From NCBI GenBank assembly GCA_019912505.1, contig JAIOIM010000586.1:1-6870 (forward strand): DNA of 6,870 bases, written 5' to 3'. The stretch's first letter is position 1, and each line of letters begins with the position of its first letter. A program made the position numbers and the translations under genes. Shown here in pieces: positions 6,387 through 6,870 of this stretch. The notes beneath the pieces were generated by a model. The model made no database searches and was not told where the DNA came from. It was given only the letters and a program-made list of their open reading frames with translations. The DNA comes from Ignavibacteriaceae bacterium. Lineage in GTDB: Bacteria > Bacteroidota > Ignavibacteria > Ignavibacteriales > Ignavibacteriaceae.

Positions 6387-6870
6387 TCAGATTACCGGCT
6401 GATACTTTTGTTTAAACACATTTATATGATGCGCTGCATGCCCGGCAATAATATATATTAATGCTCTAACTGATACTTTGTTATTACTTGCCGTCCCTGT
6501 TTTCTGCAAAGTTTCTGTATCAAATGAATCGAATAAAATTATATTAGCTTCTCTAAGTTTTATAAATTCTTCAACCAAACTTTTAATACTCCGGTTGTTA
6601 AACTTTCCATTTAAAACATAATCATCATGGTCATAACCGGGCAATGATTGGGTTTCACCTCTTGCAATTGATAATGCGCGGTACGACATTATTCTTTCGG
6701 TGTCAACAATATGCCCGAGCAATTCTTTTACACTCCACTTTCCTTCTGCATAACTTTTCTCCGCTGTTTCTTCACTCAAATAATCAAATAGTGCCGCATA
6801 TTCACGCGCCTGCTCAACCATCACTTTCAACGGATTTTCATCACCGACTGATTCTATATAAGGGTTATAA
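6387..6870 (-). CDS. DinB-superfamily protein, probable metal-binding (5' end beyond window)
   Basis: This is a four-helix-bundle protein of the DinB/DinB_2 group. Visible motifs, numbered from the codon at 6830, are GKWSVKELLGHIVDTER (30-46), a run ending LPGYDHDDYV (63-72) and GHAAHHINVFKQKY (130-143). His40 with His131 and His135 forms the three-His metal site of the family. The frame stays open upstream of 6830 to the window edge (NPYIESVGDENP), and those residues resemble the family's own N-terminal stretch. The gene is therefore cut by the window, and the TTG at 6830 is not its start. Homologs are often annotated as DNA-damage-inducible or as thiol-dependent transferases, but most lack a proven function. 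Its TGA directly abuts the waaA TAA with no base between. Confidence 0.9.
   Translation of the reverse strand, partial: YNPYIESVGDENPLKVMVEQAREYAALFDYLSEETAEKSYAEGKWSVKELLGHIVDTERIMSYRALSIARGETQSLPGYDHDDYVLNGKFNNRSIKSLVEEFIKLREANIILFDSFDTETLQKTGTASNNKVSVRALIYIIAGHAAHHINVFKQKYQPVI

Noticed and set aside
6828..6830. TTG at 6830 as the start of the DinB-like gene
   Set aside because: The frame continues open to the window edge with family-like residues, so the gene is truncated rather than starting here.

Overview
This 6.9-kb, AT-rich window reads as ordinary chromosome from a Gram-negative bacterium. The evidence for Gram-negative is two adjacent lipopolysaccharide-core genes: a GT9 heptosyltransferase-family gene and waaA. 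Protein style, low GC, weak or absent Shine-Dalgarno sites at most starts and the 'EEILGKAYDARLMKRLL' type of ABC N-terminus suggest the Bacteroidota/Chlorobi/Ignavibacteria group. That placement is inference from general resemblance, not a database result. I see no RNA gene, CRISPR array, phage module or intact insertion sequence.

Layout. (1) Positions 1-2233, + strand: the 3' end of one ABC exporter half-transporter and a complete second one, together an MdlA/MdlB-like (TM287/288-like) heterodimer with one degenerate ATP site. (2) 2234-2519: AT-rich intergenic stretch with a possible promoter, a doubtful 50-codon reading frame and a clear ribosome-binding site for the next gene. (3) 2520-3530, +: class I fructose-1,6-bisphosphatase (fbp), with metal-site and AMP-site residues conserved. 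(4) 3531-3652: convergent intergenic region with a hairpin and T-run that looks like a terminator but also resembles the paired ends of a small transposable element. (5) 3653-3919, -: an 88-residue protein I cannot identify. (6) 3920-4083: divergent intergenic region with a 10-bp tandem repeat just before the next operon. (7) 4123-6386, +: GT9 glycosyltransferase and waaA (Kdo transferase), joined by a one-base stop/start overlap. (8) 6387-6870, -: a DinB-superfamily protein whose 5' end lies beyond the window. Its stop codon directly abuts the waaA stop.

How the genes work together. The ABC pair probably forms one membrane exporter. The GT9 enzyme and WaaA act in sequence on the inner face of the cytoplasmic membrane, building the inner core on lipid A. 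Fbp is a stand-alone gluconeogenic enzyme. The 88-residue and DinB-like genes have no visible functional link to their neighbours.

I did not find a convincing undescribed system. The points most worth a second look are the structured element between fbp and the orphan gene, the 10-bp repeats before the glycosyltransferase, the orphan itself, and the small frame overlapping the fbp start.
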